Both the position numbers and the translations under genes were made by a program. From the NCBI GenBank assembly GCA_002437815.1, contig DJRP01000025.1, positions 1-63,285 on the forward strand: 63,285 nucleotides of DNA. Direction: 5' to 3'. How positions within the stretch are numbered: the first letter of the stretch is position 1; every line of letters begins with the position of its first letter. The notes beneath the pieces were generated by a model. The model worked only from the letters and a program-made list of their open reading frames with translations, did not search any database and was not told where the DNA came from. This stretch comes from Collinsella sp. UBA6357. Its GTDB lineage: Bacteria; Actinomycetota; Coriobacteriia; Coriobacteriales; Coriobacteriaceae. Below, in pieces: positions 29,374-37,368 of this stretch.

Positions 29374-29574
29374 GTTATTTCAAATATGTATTTTTATGAG
29401 CGCCATAAGTCTGCCGAGAGGGAGCATTTTGGACTAAACCCGGAAGTCCCTGGCGGCGTATGGGTCAAAAGGAGCTGCCGTTGACGTGCATCTCGACCGA
29501 AAGATGTTTCCTGCCCTTATTTTCGGAGCTTTCGGGGGATGCAATAAAAATTACTAGTACATATTTGAAATAAC
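29374..29574. mobile_element. AT-rich segment bounded by 17-bp inverted repeats
   Basis: GTTATTTCAAATATGTA (29374-29390) and its exact complement (29558-29574) enclose 167 nt of lower-GC sequence without a plausible gene. It lies between two pieces of LacI-like coding remnant. A MITE-like insertion is possible; no transposase or clear target duplication is seen. Confidence 0.4.
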
Positions 29575-29724
29575 TGTCCATTCCGTTTTGCGTAAACGGG
29601 GGCGGATGCACGAGCACGGTCATGGTGTCGTTTGGGCCATGGCTGCGGGCGTGTTTGGGGGGCGAGTGACACCGTGCCCCCGCTTGTGCCGTTGCAGATA
29701 TGCCCCCAGGTCGATCACCGGGGG

Positions 29725-29885
29725 ATGGGACGAGGCTGTAGCGCTTGTGCTCAAGAGACATGCCCAGATTCGTGTCGCCGTTGGCGCTCCAGCGATCAAG
29801 CAAAAACGGATGCACGGTTACCTGGCAGTTGACGTCATCGATAGCGGCGACGGCGGCCACCGGGTGGGCGGCGACGCGAACCTAG
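29725..29885 (-). pseudogene. Decayed C-terminal fragment of a LacI-family regulator
   Basis: The minus strand encodes VRVAAHPVAAV...DDVN-Q-TVHPFLLDRW, which aligns with TRIRVGSAARPVTSV...EDVN-Q-IVRPFLLER near the end of the intact LacI protein at 35313-36440. An in-frame TAG precedes VRV and no N-terminal DNA-binding part remains. It is a remnant, probably of a duplicated regulator that once flanked the rhamnose genes. Confidence 0.65.
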
Positions 29886-29936
29886 TCGTGGTCGATTCGC
29901 CGTTCACCGGATGATTTGCACCGTTGACGGAGATGT

Positions 29937-29948
29937 TGAAGCGTTTCA
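29937..29948. promoter_or_regulatory. LacI-family operator upstream of the PTS operon
   Basis: TGAAGCGTTTCA fits TGAANCGNTTCA, like the two sites before rhaB. It lies about 12 nt before a TAATAT -10-like box at 29961, so binding would block transcription of the PTS leader. Confidence 0.6.
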
Positions 29949-30005
29949 GCCTTACTTGAGTAATATAAATGTCAGAGAAGCTGCGCCGGAGACAAGGCGT
30001 CAGTG

Positions 30006-30034
30006 GGATTGTTATTCCAGATGGAAGCATGACC
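30006..30034 (+). ncRNA. RAT ribonucleic antiterminator for a LicT/BglG-type protein
   Basis: This 29-nt element starts GGATTGTTA, has a short TTCC/GGAA stem with loop AGAT, and ends GCATGACC. It matches the length and both conserved flanks of known RATs (GGATTGTTACTG...GCAGGCAAAACC). Its last three bases form the beginning of the terminator stem, so protein binding and termination are mutually exclusive. The cognate protein is most likely the LicT homologue encoded at 34297. Confidence 0.8.
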
Positions 30035-30071
30035 GATAACCTGGGCAAAAGACCGGGTTATCGGTTTTTTT
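30032..30071 (+). terminator. Leader terminator controlled by the RAT
   Basis: ACCGATAACC (30032-30041) pairs with GGTTATCGGT (30056-30065), with three further inner pairs, followed by TTTTTTT. It lies 88 nt before the PTS start codon. Confidence 0.85.
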
Positions 30072-30158
30072 GTTTTTCGGGCGGCTGATTAAACGCAACG
30101 CGGTGCACAGCGGTGCGTGTGGACGGGGCGTCGCTTGCGGCGCCGGAAGGAGCGCGAC

Positions 30159-31838
30159 ATGGAGCTTGTCGAACAAATCAAGGAGCTCGCTGGCGGCGAG
30201 GCGAATATCGTCTCGGTATCTGCAGATGATGCCCGCGCGCGGCTCACGGTCAAGGACCGCAGCGTGATCGAACTCGACGAGATCAAAGCGCTTGACACCG
30301 TGGCCAAGGCGTCGATATCCGGGTCCGTCCTCAAATGCACATTCACCCAGGAAAGGGGAGCCATCATGGGCAAATACCATGAGCTCGCCGGCGATATTCT
30401 CAAGAATGTCGGCGGCATCGAGAACGTCAAGAACGTTCGCCACTGCATCACGCGACTGCGCTTCACCCTCAAGGACGAGAAGGTCGCCAATGACGATGCT
30501 ATCTCCAATCTCGATGGTGTCATCCAGGTCATGAAGGCCGGCGGCCAGTATCAGGTTGTGATCGGTGCCGCCGTGGACGATGTTTACGATGAGTTGGTCA
30601 CGGAGTATAAGGTTCCGGGCGTTGGCACCGTTGCGGCCGATGATGAAGCGACGGACGAGGATGGCGGCGGCAAGAAGGGGCCGCTGGCGGCTCTTATGGG
30701 AACCATTTCGGGCGTCATGGGGCCTGTGCTGATGCCCATGGCGGCTGCCGGTATGCTGAAGGGCCTGGCCGCGTTTTTCGCCTCGCTCGGTTTGATCGGA
30801 GCGACTGATGGCATCTATCAGCTCATGTATGCCATCGGCGATGGCTTCTTCTACTTTTTGCCGATCATCTTGGGTTACACCGCATCCAAGCACTTTGGCT
30901 GCAACGAGCTCACCGGCATGGTGCTTGGCTGCGCCTTCCTGTACCCCGCGATGGTCGCTTTGCCGCAGGGCGATGCCATCGGCACACTGTTTGCCGGCAG
31001 CGCTTTCGAGATGAACTATTACAGCACGCTGTTTGGCTTGCCGATCATCTTCCCGCTGTCGGGCTATACGATGAGCGTGTTCCCTATCATCATCTCGGTG
31101 TATTTTGCCGCTAAGCTTGAGAAGGTCTTGCGCGCCAAGCTTCCTGAACTCATTCGCAACTTTGCCGCTCCCGTGCTGGTCTTTGCCATCATGGTCTGCG
31201 CCCAGTACGTTGTCATCGGCCCCGTTGCTTCTTTGCTCACGAGCTTGATCACGTTTATAGTCAGCTCCGTCTATGCGATCCCGACGATCGGCGGACCGCT
31301 CTGCTGCCTGCTGATCGGTGGAGGCTTCTCGACGTTGGTCATGTTCGGTCTGCACTGGGCCATGATGCCGATCTCGCTCAACAACATGGCGACCCTCGGT
31401 TTCGATCCGCTTGTCGGCAATGGCATCGGAGGCTTCGTGGGTCTTGGCCAGGGCCTGGCTGTTGCGATCCGCACCAAGAACGCCAAGACGCGCGCTATCG
31501 CCATTCCCGCACTCGTCTCACAGTTCTGCGGTGTTGGCGAGCCTCTGCTCTACGGCATCCAGATCCCATCGAAGTTCCTGTATGTCCAGAACATCGTGTT
31601 CTCGGCCATCGGCGGTCTGTTCTGTGGAATCTTCGGCGTCAAGCAGTTTATCAACGGCGGCATGGGTTTCTTTAGCCTGCCGAGCTTTGTCAACCCTGTG
31701 ACCAACGATGCGTACTGCATGTATGCCTATGCGGCGATTCTTGCCGTACTCATGGTCGCTTCGTTCATCTTTACCATGGCGACCTATCACGACGACGGCT
31801 GCTATCTTGGCAAGTCTCGTGACAAGGCAAGCGCCTAG
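30159..31838 (+). CDS. PTS EIIBC transporter with an extra, degenerate EIIB domain
   Basis: The 559-residue sugar permease is of the beta-glucoside/sucrose PTS family. Residues 1-69 resemble an EIIB domain, but Asp23 occupies the phosphocysteine position. Residues 70-150 are a normal EIIB (GKYHELAGDILKNVGG...HCITRLRF, active Cys96). The EIIC part follows with about 10 helices, including 'GGPLCCLLIGGG' and 'GVGEPLLYGIQ'. No EIIA domain is attached. A second ATG at 30366, with AGGAAAGGGGAG before it, could start a normal-length EIIBC. The leader RAT and LacI site indicate induction by substrate. Confidence 0.9.
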   Translation: MELVEQIKELAGGEANIVSVSADDARARLTVKDRSVIELDEIKALDTVAKASISGSVLKCTFTQERGAIMGKYHELAGDILKNVGGIENVKNVRHCITRLRFTLKDEKVANDDAISNLDGVIQVMKAGGQYQVVIGAAVDDVYDELVTEYKVPGVGTVAADDEATDEDGGGKKGPLAALMGTISGVMGPVLMPMAAAGMLKGLAAFFASLGLIGATDGIYQLMYAIGDGFFYFLPIILGYTASKHFGCNELTGMVLGCAFLYPAMVALPQGDAIGTLFAGSAFEMNYYSTLFGLPIIFPLSGYTMSVFPIIISVYFAAKLEKVLRAKLPELIRNFAAPVLVFAIMVCAQYVVIGPVASLLTSLITFIVSSVYAIPTIGGPLCCLLIGGGFSTLVMFGLHWAMMPISLNNMATLGFDPLVGNGIGGFVGLGQGLAVAIRTKNAKTRAIAIPALVSQFCGVGEPLLYGIQIPSKFLYVQNIVFSAIGGLFCGIFGVKQFINGGMGFFSLPSFVNPVTNDAYCMYAYAAILAVLMVASFIFTMATYHDDGCYLGKSRDKASA

Positions 31839-31860
31839 TCGATACCTATAGCTCCCCAGC

Positions 31861-31904
31861 CAAGGGGGCGGTCCAACGTGGCGGGCCGTCCCCTTGCGAT
31901 TTTC
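31861..31904 (+). terminator. Hairpin between the PTS and rhamnosidase genes
   Basis: A 14-bp stem (31861-31874 with 31883-31896, two G-U pairs) is followed by CGATTTT. It may reduce rhamnosidase expression relative to the PTS gene or protect the upstream mRNA end. Confidence 0.6.
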
Positions 31905-31922
31905 AGCCGAAAGGGTGGATCC

Positions 31923-34181
31923 ATGCAGCCTGATACCTTTGACGCCCGATGGATCTCGGGCGAACCGCTTGTCTATGAGCCCGAGCAGACTTACTACGAC
32001 GAGTGCCATCGCAACCATGTGGTGCGCGCCTCGTTCGAGCTTGCCCATATGCCGGAACATGCCGTGCTCGCGATTGCGGTCATGGGCTATGCGCGCGTTC
32101 TGATCAACGGGGCCAGGGTGGATGGGTCCGAACTTTTGGGATGGTGGACCAACTACACCAAGAGGGTGTATTCGTACGAGACCGAGGTTACCGGTGCGCT
32201 CGTCAAGGGGCTGAACACGATTGAGATCGAGCTGGGAAACGGGTTCATCAACCCCTCGCCGCTCAGGCTCTTTGGAAAATACAACTTGCGCGAACGCTTG
32301 GCCGAGGTGGGCACGCCGCGCGTCATGGCGGCGCTCGTCGCAGGCGATGGCTCGCTTCTCGTCAAGACGGACGGCTCGTGGATGGCGCGCGAGGGCGATC
32401 TGCTCTTCAACAACGTCTATCTGGGGGAGGTTCGCGACCTGCGTGCGAACGAGGCCCGCGAGTCGCCGGCGCACGTTTGGGATGGGATGCGTCATATCGA
32501 GCCGTCGCCGGTTGCTCCGTGCGTGCGCGGGAAATCAGTCGATCCCGTGCGCATGTTCGAACATGAGGGAAGGGTCGTCATCGACTTCGGCGTGGTCGTT
32601 GCGGGGTTCTGCCGTTTGCGTCTGCGCGCCCACGAAGGGCAGCGCGTCGAGGTCGTCTATGCCGAGACCTGGCGCGACGGTGCGCCGTATGCGGGCACGG
32701 CTGTCGCGGGTTATGCGGGCATGGAGACGCCGCGCGGCGTGTGCCCCGGCGGTCCGGGTGCGCCCGAGCCTGCCGTGCAGCGCGACGCGATCGTGTGCCA
32801 TGAGGGCGAAAACGGGTTCGAGAACGAGTTCTGCTGGCACTCGTTCCGCTATGCCGTGCTCGACGGGGTTGATGCGCGCGACATTATCGAGGCGCAGGCA
32901 GTCTTTATCCATACCGATCTGGAACCCGCGGGGCATCTCGAGCTGGACGACGAGCGCTTCGCACGTTTGCATGTGGCCGCGATCCGAACCAAGCTCAACA
33001 ACAACCACGGCCTGTTCGAAGACTGCGCGCGCGAGCGCTTTGGCTACGGCGGCGACATGATTGCGCTTGCCAGCTCCCAGATGTTCAGCTTCGACGTGAG
33101 CGGGCTGATCGACAAGACGCTCGCGGACTTCGCCTGCGATCAGACGAAGCGTGGCGGCCTTCCCGAGACGGCCCCGTTTATGGGTATCGGCTCCAACGGT
33201 CCGGCATACGGCGAGGGGCCGCTGCTCTGGCAGCTCGCCTATCCCTATTTGGCGATCGAGGCCGATCGCATCTACGGGCGTCGCAACCTGCTTGAACGCG
33301 AGTGGGCGGGCATCGAGCGTTTTGGTGACTATCTGCTGGGATTTGAGCCCGAGGAGCTTGCCCCGCATTGTTTGGGTGACCACGGCAGTCTGATCGCACA
33401 GGGCTTCTCGAACGGGTCTCCCGATAAGGAGTTCGTCGGCTGGTGCGCCATCCTGTGGGGACTCGAGCTGGTGCGTGAGGCCGCCGAGCGCTTGGGTCGC
33501 GATCCATCGCGTTTTGCAACGGCGGCGCGTGCCCTTCGTGGGCAGATCGTCGGTCGTTTCCAGCGTGATGACGGTTCGTTTGGCGATGGGACGCAAACCT
33601 CCTGGGCCTTCGCCGCATGGCTCGAGCTGGGGGAGCAAGCGGGGCTCGTTCGCCGCTTGGCACGCGAGATCGAGTCCGCAGGCGTCCTCACCACGGGTAT
33701 CTTCGGCACGATGTTCGCTTTTGAACTTCTCGCCCGATATGGCTACAACGAGGTGCTCGAGCGGTGGCTGCTGCGTGAGGAAGACCCCAGTCTGCTCGGC
33801 ATGCTGGCAAGCGGCGACGGTGCGCTCATCGAGATGTTCGACGATCCGCTGGCTTCCTGTGACCATGCGATGTTTTCGAGCTATGACCAGTGGTTTTACC
33901 AGGGGCTTGGAGGCCTACTCGTCGATCGCGATGCGTACGGGTGCGACCGGATCGTCATCAAGCCGTACCTGTCGCATGTCGTGGATCGTTTCTCGTGCTC
34001 TTGGCGTGTGCCGGCAGGGGAAATCTCGGTTAGCTGGACACGTGAGACGGAGGGCGTGACGCTGACGGTCAGGGTTCCCGAAGGCACCGATGTGTCGATC
34101 GAAGCGCCGTGGGGGTGCGAGATCGTCGACCGTGTCGAGGAGGGTTTCTGCACTACGGCGCGCGTGAACGAGAGGCGATAG
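31923..34181 (+). CDS. Alpha-L-rhamnosidase, glycoside hydrolase family 78
   Basis: The 752-residue inverting glycosidase releases terminal alpha-L-rhamnose. An N-terminal beta-sandwich region ('ARWISGEPLVYEP', 'RVLINGARVDGSELLGWWTNYTKRV', 'NTIEIELGNGF') precedes the (alpha/alpha)6 barrel. The catalytic segment is EDCARERFGYGGDM, with candidate acid Glu371 and conserved Asp367/Asp378. A C-terminal beta-domain follows. No signal peptide is visible, so it acts in the cytoplasm on imported substrate. Placement after a PTS permease suggests phosphorylated rhamnosyl-disaccharides such as rutinose or neohesperidose, which is inference. Start at 31923 behind GAAAGGGTGG. Confidence 0.87.
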   Translation: MQPDTFDARWISGEPLVYEPEQTYYDECHRNHVVRASFELAHMPEHAVLAIAVMGYARVLINGARVDGSELLGWWTNYTKRVYSYETEVTGALVKGLNTIEIELGNGFINPSPLRLFGKYNLRERLAEVGTPRVMAALVAGDGSLLVKTDGSWMAREGDLLFNNVYLGEVRDLRANEARESPAHVWDGMRHIEPSPVAPCVRGKSVDPVRMFEHEGRVVIDFGVVVAGFCRLRLRAHEGQRVEVVYAETWRDGAPYAGTAVAGYAGMETPRGVCPGGPGAPEPAVQRDAIVCHEGENGFENEFCWHSFRYAVLDGVDARDIIEAQAVFIHTDLEPAGHLELDDERFARLHVAAIRTKLNNNHGLFEDCARERFGYGGDMIALASSQMFSFDVSGLIDKTLADFACDQTKRGGLPETAPFMGIGSNGPAYGEGPLLWQLAYPYLAIEADRIYGRRNLLEREWAGIERFGDYLLGFEPEELAPHCLGDHGSLIAQGFSNGSPDKEFVGWCAILWGLELVREAAERLGRDPSRFATAARALRGQIVGRFQRDDGSFGDGTQTSWAFAAWLELGEQAGLVRRLAREIESAGVLTTGIFGTMFAFELLARYGYNEVLERWLLREEDPSLLGMLASGDGALIEMFDDPLASCDHAMFSSYDQWFYQGLGGLLVDRDAYGCDRIVIKPYLSHVVDRFSCSWRVPAGEISVSWTRETEGVTLTVRVPEGTDVSIEAPWGCEIVDRVEEGFCTTARVNERR

Positions 34182-34296
34182 CCCGGCTGCGTCCGTATGC
34201 ACGTGTGCATTTAGACGGGGTGCGGCCTTGTGTTTGGCATTAGCATGGTTTTGTGCATGTGGTACGTTACATAAGATTGTTTGAGGAGGATCGGCG

Positions 34297-35136
34297 ATGT
34301 GGATCTTGAAGAAGATCAACAACAACTGTGCGTTAGCCCGGGACGATTCCGGACAGGATCTTGTCGTATTCGGTAGGGGCATCGCCTATCGCCGCCCTCC
34401 CTATGAGCTTAAAGATCTTTCGCAGGTGGAGCGTACGTTTTACGGGGTTGGTGGCGCGAGCGTCGCGGCACTTAAGGATATTCCCGAAGATGTGCTCTTG
34501 CTTGCCGCGGACATTATCGATTTCGCGAGCGACAAGCTTGACGTCGACTTTAATCCCAACGCACCGGTGACGCTGGCCGATCATATCAACTTTGCCATCG
34601 AACGCGTGAAGAGCGGCGTGGTGATCGAGACACCGCTGGCGTTTGATGTGATGCGCCTGTATCCTCGCGAAGTTAAAATCGCCCGTCGCGCCATCACGCT
34701 GATAAAGAGTCGACTGAAACTTGAGCTGCCCGAGGCCGAGGTTACCAACATCGCGCTTCATCTGATCGACGGCGAGGCTGAACAAAGTAACATGGACGCG
34801 ACGGTCAGGGCGACTCGCGTGATCGATGATGTGACGCGAATCGTTGCTCGACACCTTGGAAAAATCGATACCGCATCGTTTACCTACGCGCGCTTTGCCA
34901 TGCATGTGAGATTTTTGGTCGACCGTATCCAGAGCGGCGAGGAGTCCGACAGCGGCATGGGGGCAATGCTTCCCGTTATGAGGCGGGAGTATCCCGATGC
35001 GTTTAAATGCGTTGCCGATATCTTGGCGTACTTTGTGACGGAACAAGGCTGGAAATGCGACGAGAGCGAGACGCTCTATCTGCTGATGCACGTACAGAGG
35101 CTTGCGACGAGTCTTGAAGGACCTGAGGCAAACTAG
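34297..35136 (+). CDS. licT: LicT/BglG-family transcriptional antiterminator
   Basis: The 279-residue RNA-binding regulator has an N-terminal CAT domain (MWILKKINNNCALARDDSGQDLVVFGRGIAY) that binds RAT RNA as a dimer. Two PRD domains follow, with their phosphorylatable histidines in 'NIALHLIDGE' and 'LYLLMHVQRL' contexts. Phosphorylation by HPr and EII components sets its activity. With its substrate present it should open the hairpin at 30032 and permit PTS and GH78 expression. GAGGAG supports the start. It closes the PTS-GH78-licT gene set. Confidence 0.9.
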   Translation: MWILKKINNNCALARDDSGQDLVVFGRGIAYRRPPYELKDLSQVERTFYGVGGASVAALKDIPEDVLLLAADIIDFASDKLDVDFNPNAPVTLADHINFAIERVKSGVVIETPLAFDVMRLYPREVKIARRAITLIKSRLKLELPEAEVTNIALHLIDGEAEQSNMDATVRATRVIDDVTRIVARHLGKIDTASFTYARFAMHVRFLVDRIQSGEESDSGMGAMLPVMRREYPDAFKCVADILAYFVTEQGWKCDESETLYLLMHVQRLATSLEGPEAN

Positions 35137-35198
35137 AAGCGGAGCTGCAGCAGGCAGTCCGTGTTCTTTTCATCTATTGCCACGCTGAGCTGTCATAG

Positions 35199-35345
35199 AT
35201 CTTAAATTTGCACAGCTTGGAGGCCGGCGGGGCCAAAAGCTGTGCAGATCTAAGATGCCTGGTGCGATATTTGGGGGGGCGGGGTGCAAAACGAACCGCA
35301 CCTTCGTCATCGTTAGAGGTAGGCGCCCAAGTTGATATCTGTGGC
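35199..35345. repeat. Intergenic repeat, family R, copy 3
   Basis: 20-bp arms (35199-35218, 35237-35256; two mismatches) are followed by a tail matching copy 2 almost base for base and running into the end of the lacI gene. Placed between the convergent licT and lacI genes, it can act as a two-way terminator. Confidence 0.8.
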
Positions 35346-36440
35346 GTTGTCTGCCGTACTGTTCGAGGATTTGTCGCCTTGGGTGCTCTGGCGTTCGAGC
35401 AGAAACGGGCGCACGATCTCCTGGCGATTGACGTCCTCGGCGGCAGTGACGCTGGTGACGGGTCGCGCGGCCGAGCCGACACGGATGCGCGTGGTCTTTG
35501 CAGGCTGCTTGCGCTCTATCTGCTCCATGAGAAGCTGTACGCCCTTGCGGCCGATCTCGTAGCCGGGAGGCGCGACCGTGGTGAGGGTGACAGGTCCGCT
35601 CCAGGCGAGCGGGTTGCCGTCGCAGCCGGCGACGAGGACATCCTCTGGCACCGAGATGCCGTGGTCCATCAGACCGGAGATGATGCCCGACGCGAGCACA
35701 TCGGTGAGACCGATGATAAAGTCAGGGCGCTCGTGCTCGGGCCGGACGGCAAGTTGCGAGCCGATGCTGTATCCGTCTGCCGCCGTGTTCCACTCGCCGG
35801 CATCGATAACCTCGGTTTGGATATCACGGCGGCCGGCGAGCGCCTTGTGCACGCCCAACACGCGCAACGAAAGCTGCATAAATGCCGAGCGCCCCACGAC
35901 GGCGATATGCGTAGCACCGCATGAGATGGCGTGCTCGGCGATGATGCGACCTTGAGCCTCGTTGTCGGCGGCCACAAAGTAGCCGGGCTCGGCGCAATGG
36001 ATGTCGAGATGCACGATGGGCACGGGCATCTTGGTCATGGCGGGACGCCAGTCGAGTGCGGCCATGGGCTGCACGAGCACGCCTGACATCTGCGTGCCCA
36101 TAAAATAGCGCAGGTAGTGATCTTGTAGGATGTCGTCGTTGTCGGCGTTGGCGATCAACAGGTCGTAGCCGTGCTTGCGTGCCTCGGTATGGGCGCCGCT
36201 GGCGATCTGCAGCGAGAAGCCGTGGTCGAGGCGGGGGAGCACCAGGCCGAATGACTTGGTGGTGCCGCCGGCCAGCTGTCGCGCGCTCTGATTGGGCAGA
36301 TAGCCCAGACGGTTGATGGTCTCGTTGATGATCTTGAGGGTGTCGGGGCGCACTTTCTCGGGATGGTTGAGCGCATTGGAGACCGTGCCGAGCGAGACGC
36401 CTGCCTCGCGTGCGACATCGCTGATCTTGACCTTTGCCAT
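35313..36440 (-). CDS. LacI-family transcriptional regulator of the rhamnose/rhamnoside locus
   Basis: The 375-residue regulator has a LacI HTH (MAKVKISDVAREAGVSLGTVSNALNHPEKVRPDT...NRLGYLPNQSARQLAGG) and a periplasmic-binding-protein-like ligand domain ('SFGLVLPRLDHGFSLQIASGAHTEARKHGYDLLIAN'). An unusually long polar tail follows the usual C-terminus. Start at 36440; the open frame continues 54 codons upstream without conservation. An operator-like palindrome lies 20 bp upstream (autoregulation). Related sites stand before rhaB and the PTS gene, so this protein probably controls all three. Confidence 0.88.
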   Translation of the reverse strand: MAKVKISDVAREAGVSLGTVSNALNHPEKVRPDTLKIINETINRLGYLPNQSARQLAGGTTKSFGLVLPRLDHGFSLQIASGAHTEARKHGYDLLIANADNDDILQDHYLRYFMGTQMSGVLVQPMAALDWRPAMTKMPVPIVHLDIHCAEPGYFVAADNEAQGRIIAEHAISCGATHIAVVGRSAFMQLSLRVLGVHKALAGRRDIQTEVIDAGEWNTAADGYSIGSQLAVRPEHERPDFIIGLTDVLASGIISGLMDHGISVPEDVLVAGCDGNPLAWSGPVTLTTVAPPGYEIGRKGVQLLMEQIERKQPAKTTRIRVGSAARPVTSVTAAEDVNRQEIVRPFLLERQSTQGDKSSNSTADNATDINLGAYL

Positions 36441-36459
36441 CGCGGCCCCCGCCCTCTGC

Positions 36460-36473
36460 TTGATGCGTTTCAA
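36460..36473. promoter_or_regulatory. LacI-type operator upstream of lacI itself
   Basis: TTGATGCGTTTCAA matches TGAANCGNTTCA with one mismatch. It is 20 bp from the lacI start, in the gap to the divergent membrane-protein gene. Confidence 0.5.
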
Positions 36474-36649
36474 CAACTGAGCCGATTGTAACACCCCGTT
36501 CAGGCTGCTGCTGCGCCGAGCGGATACGGGGCGGCGTGCACCCCGGGTTTCCGCATCAACGGCAATCCTTCTGGTCAGCGCGTTTTGCGCGCGAGGATAC
36601 ACTGTGCCCCGCTCAATTCACGGACAACGCATGACCCAAAGGAGAAGCC

Positions 36650-37141
36650 ATGGCGGCGACCAAGGATTACACCAGCTACCTCAAGAACAAGTGCATCGTG
36701 GGATACGGCATCGTGAACGGCGTTATCAACGCGCTCATCTTCCTCGGCATGCACGCCGGCGATCCCGATATCACCTTCGCCGCCGGCAAGGTGGTCGAGG
36801 AGATCGCGCTCACGGGGGCGCTGCTCGGCCTCATTCTGACCTGGTGCGTGGTGCCGCTGACCAAGATGGATATCAACAAGGGTGTCTACCAGGGAAATCC
36901 TGCAGGCTATGGATGGATGGAAAAGCTGCCCAAGAAGGCGATTCCCCTGTCGATCGTGGTGGGCGTCATCGCGCTGGTTGTGGCCACGCCTATCGCCTGG
37001 CTGTGCACCTTTGTGCTGCCCCTGCCGCTTTCGCGCACCGGCATGATGGTCTTCAAGGGCGTTATGTGCGCCATCGCCGGCTGCGTCTCTGGCTATGTGG
37101 TCATCGGCGCCACCACCGCGGGCATCGAAGCCGCCAAGTAG
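36650..37141 (+). CDS. Four-helix integral membrane protein, function unknown
   Basis: The 163-residue protein has about four hydrophobic segments (near residues 17-34, 50-70, 97-120, 130-155) and short polar loops. No recognised domain or catalytic motif is visible. An AAAGGAG site precedes the ATG at 36650. It is monocistronic, divergent from lacI and closed by a terminator. The lacI operator lies in the shared upstream region but nearer to lacI, so co-regulation is uncertain. Confidence 0.7.
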   Translation: MAATKDYTSYLKNKCIVGYGIVNGVINALIFLGMHAGDPDITFAAGKVVEEIALTGALLGLILTWCVVPLTKMDINKGVYQGNPAGYGWMEKLPKKAIPLSIVVGVIALVVATPIAWLCTFVLPLPLSRTGMMVFKGVMCAIAGCVSGYVVIGATTAGIEAAK

Positions 37142-37172
37142 CGCGCTCGACAGCAAACCAGCCCCCTTTCCC

Positions 37173-37205
37173 AGGCCGGCCCTCCCCAGGGGTCGGCCTT
37201 TTTGT
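37173..37205 (+). terminator. Terminator after the four-helix membrane protein
   Basis: AGGCCGGCCC pairs with GGGTCGGCCT (one G-U) across 7 nt and ends in TTTTTG. Confidence 0.8.
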
Positions 37206-37368
37206 GCGTAAAAGCCTTTATGTCGTAGCTTCTTCCTGCGAGTTTGCCGTAGGTGCGGCAAGTGCTCTGATGGGGGAGCGCTTGCGCTCGGCCATATATT
37301 GGGCTCGATAAGGCGCGTGTCGGGAAGGGGCCGACGGATCGCGCAACATGACAAGAAAGGAAACGCAC

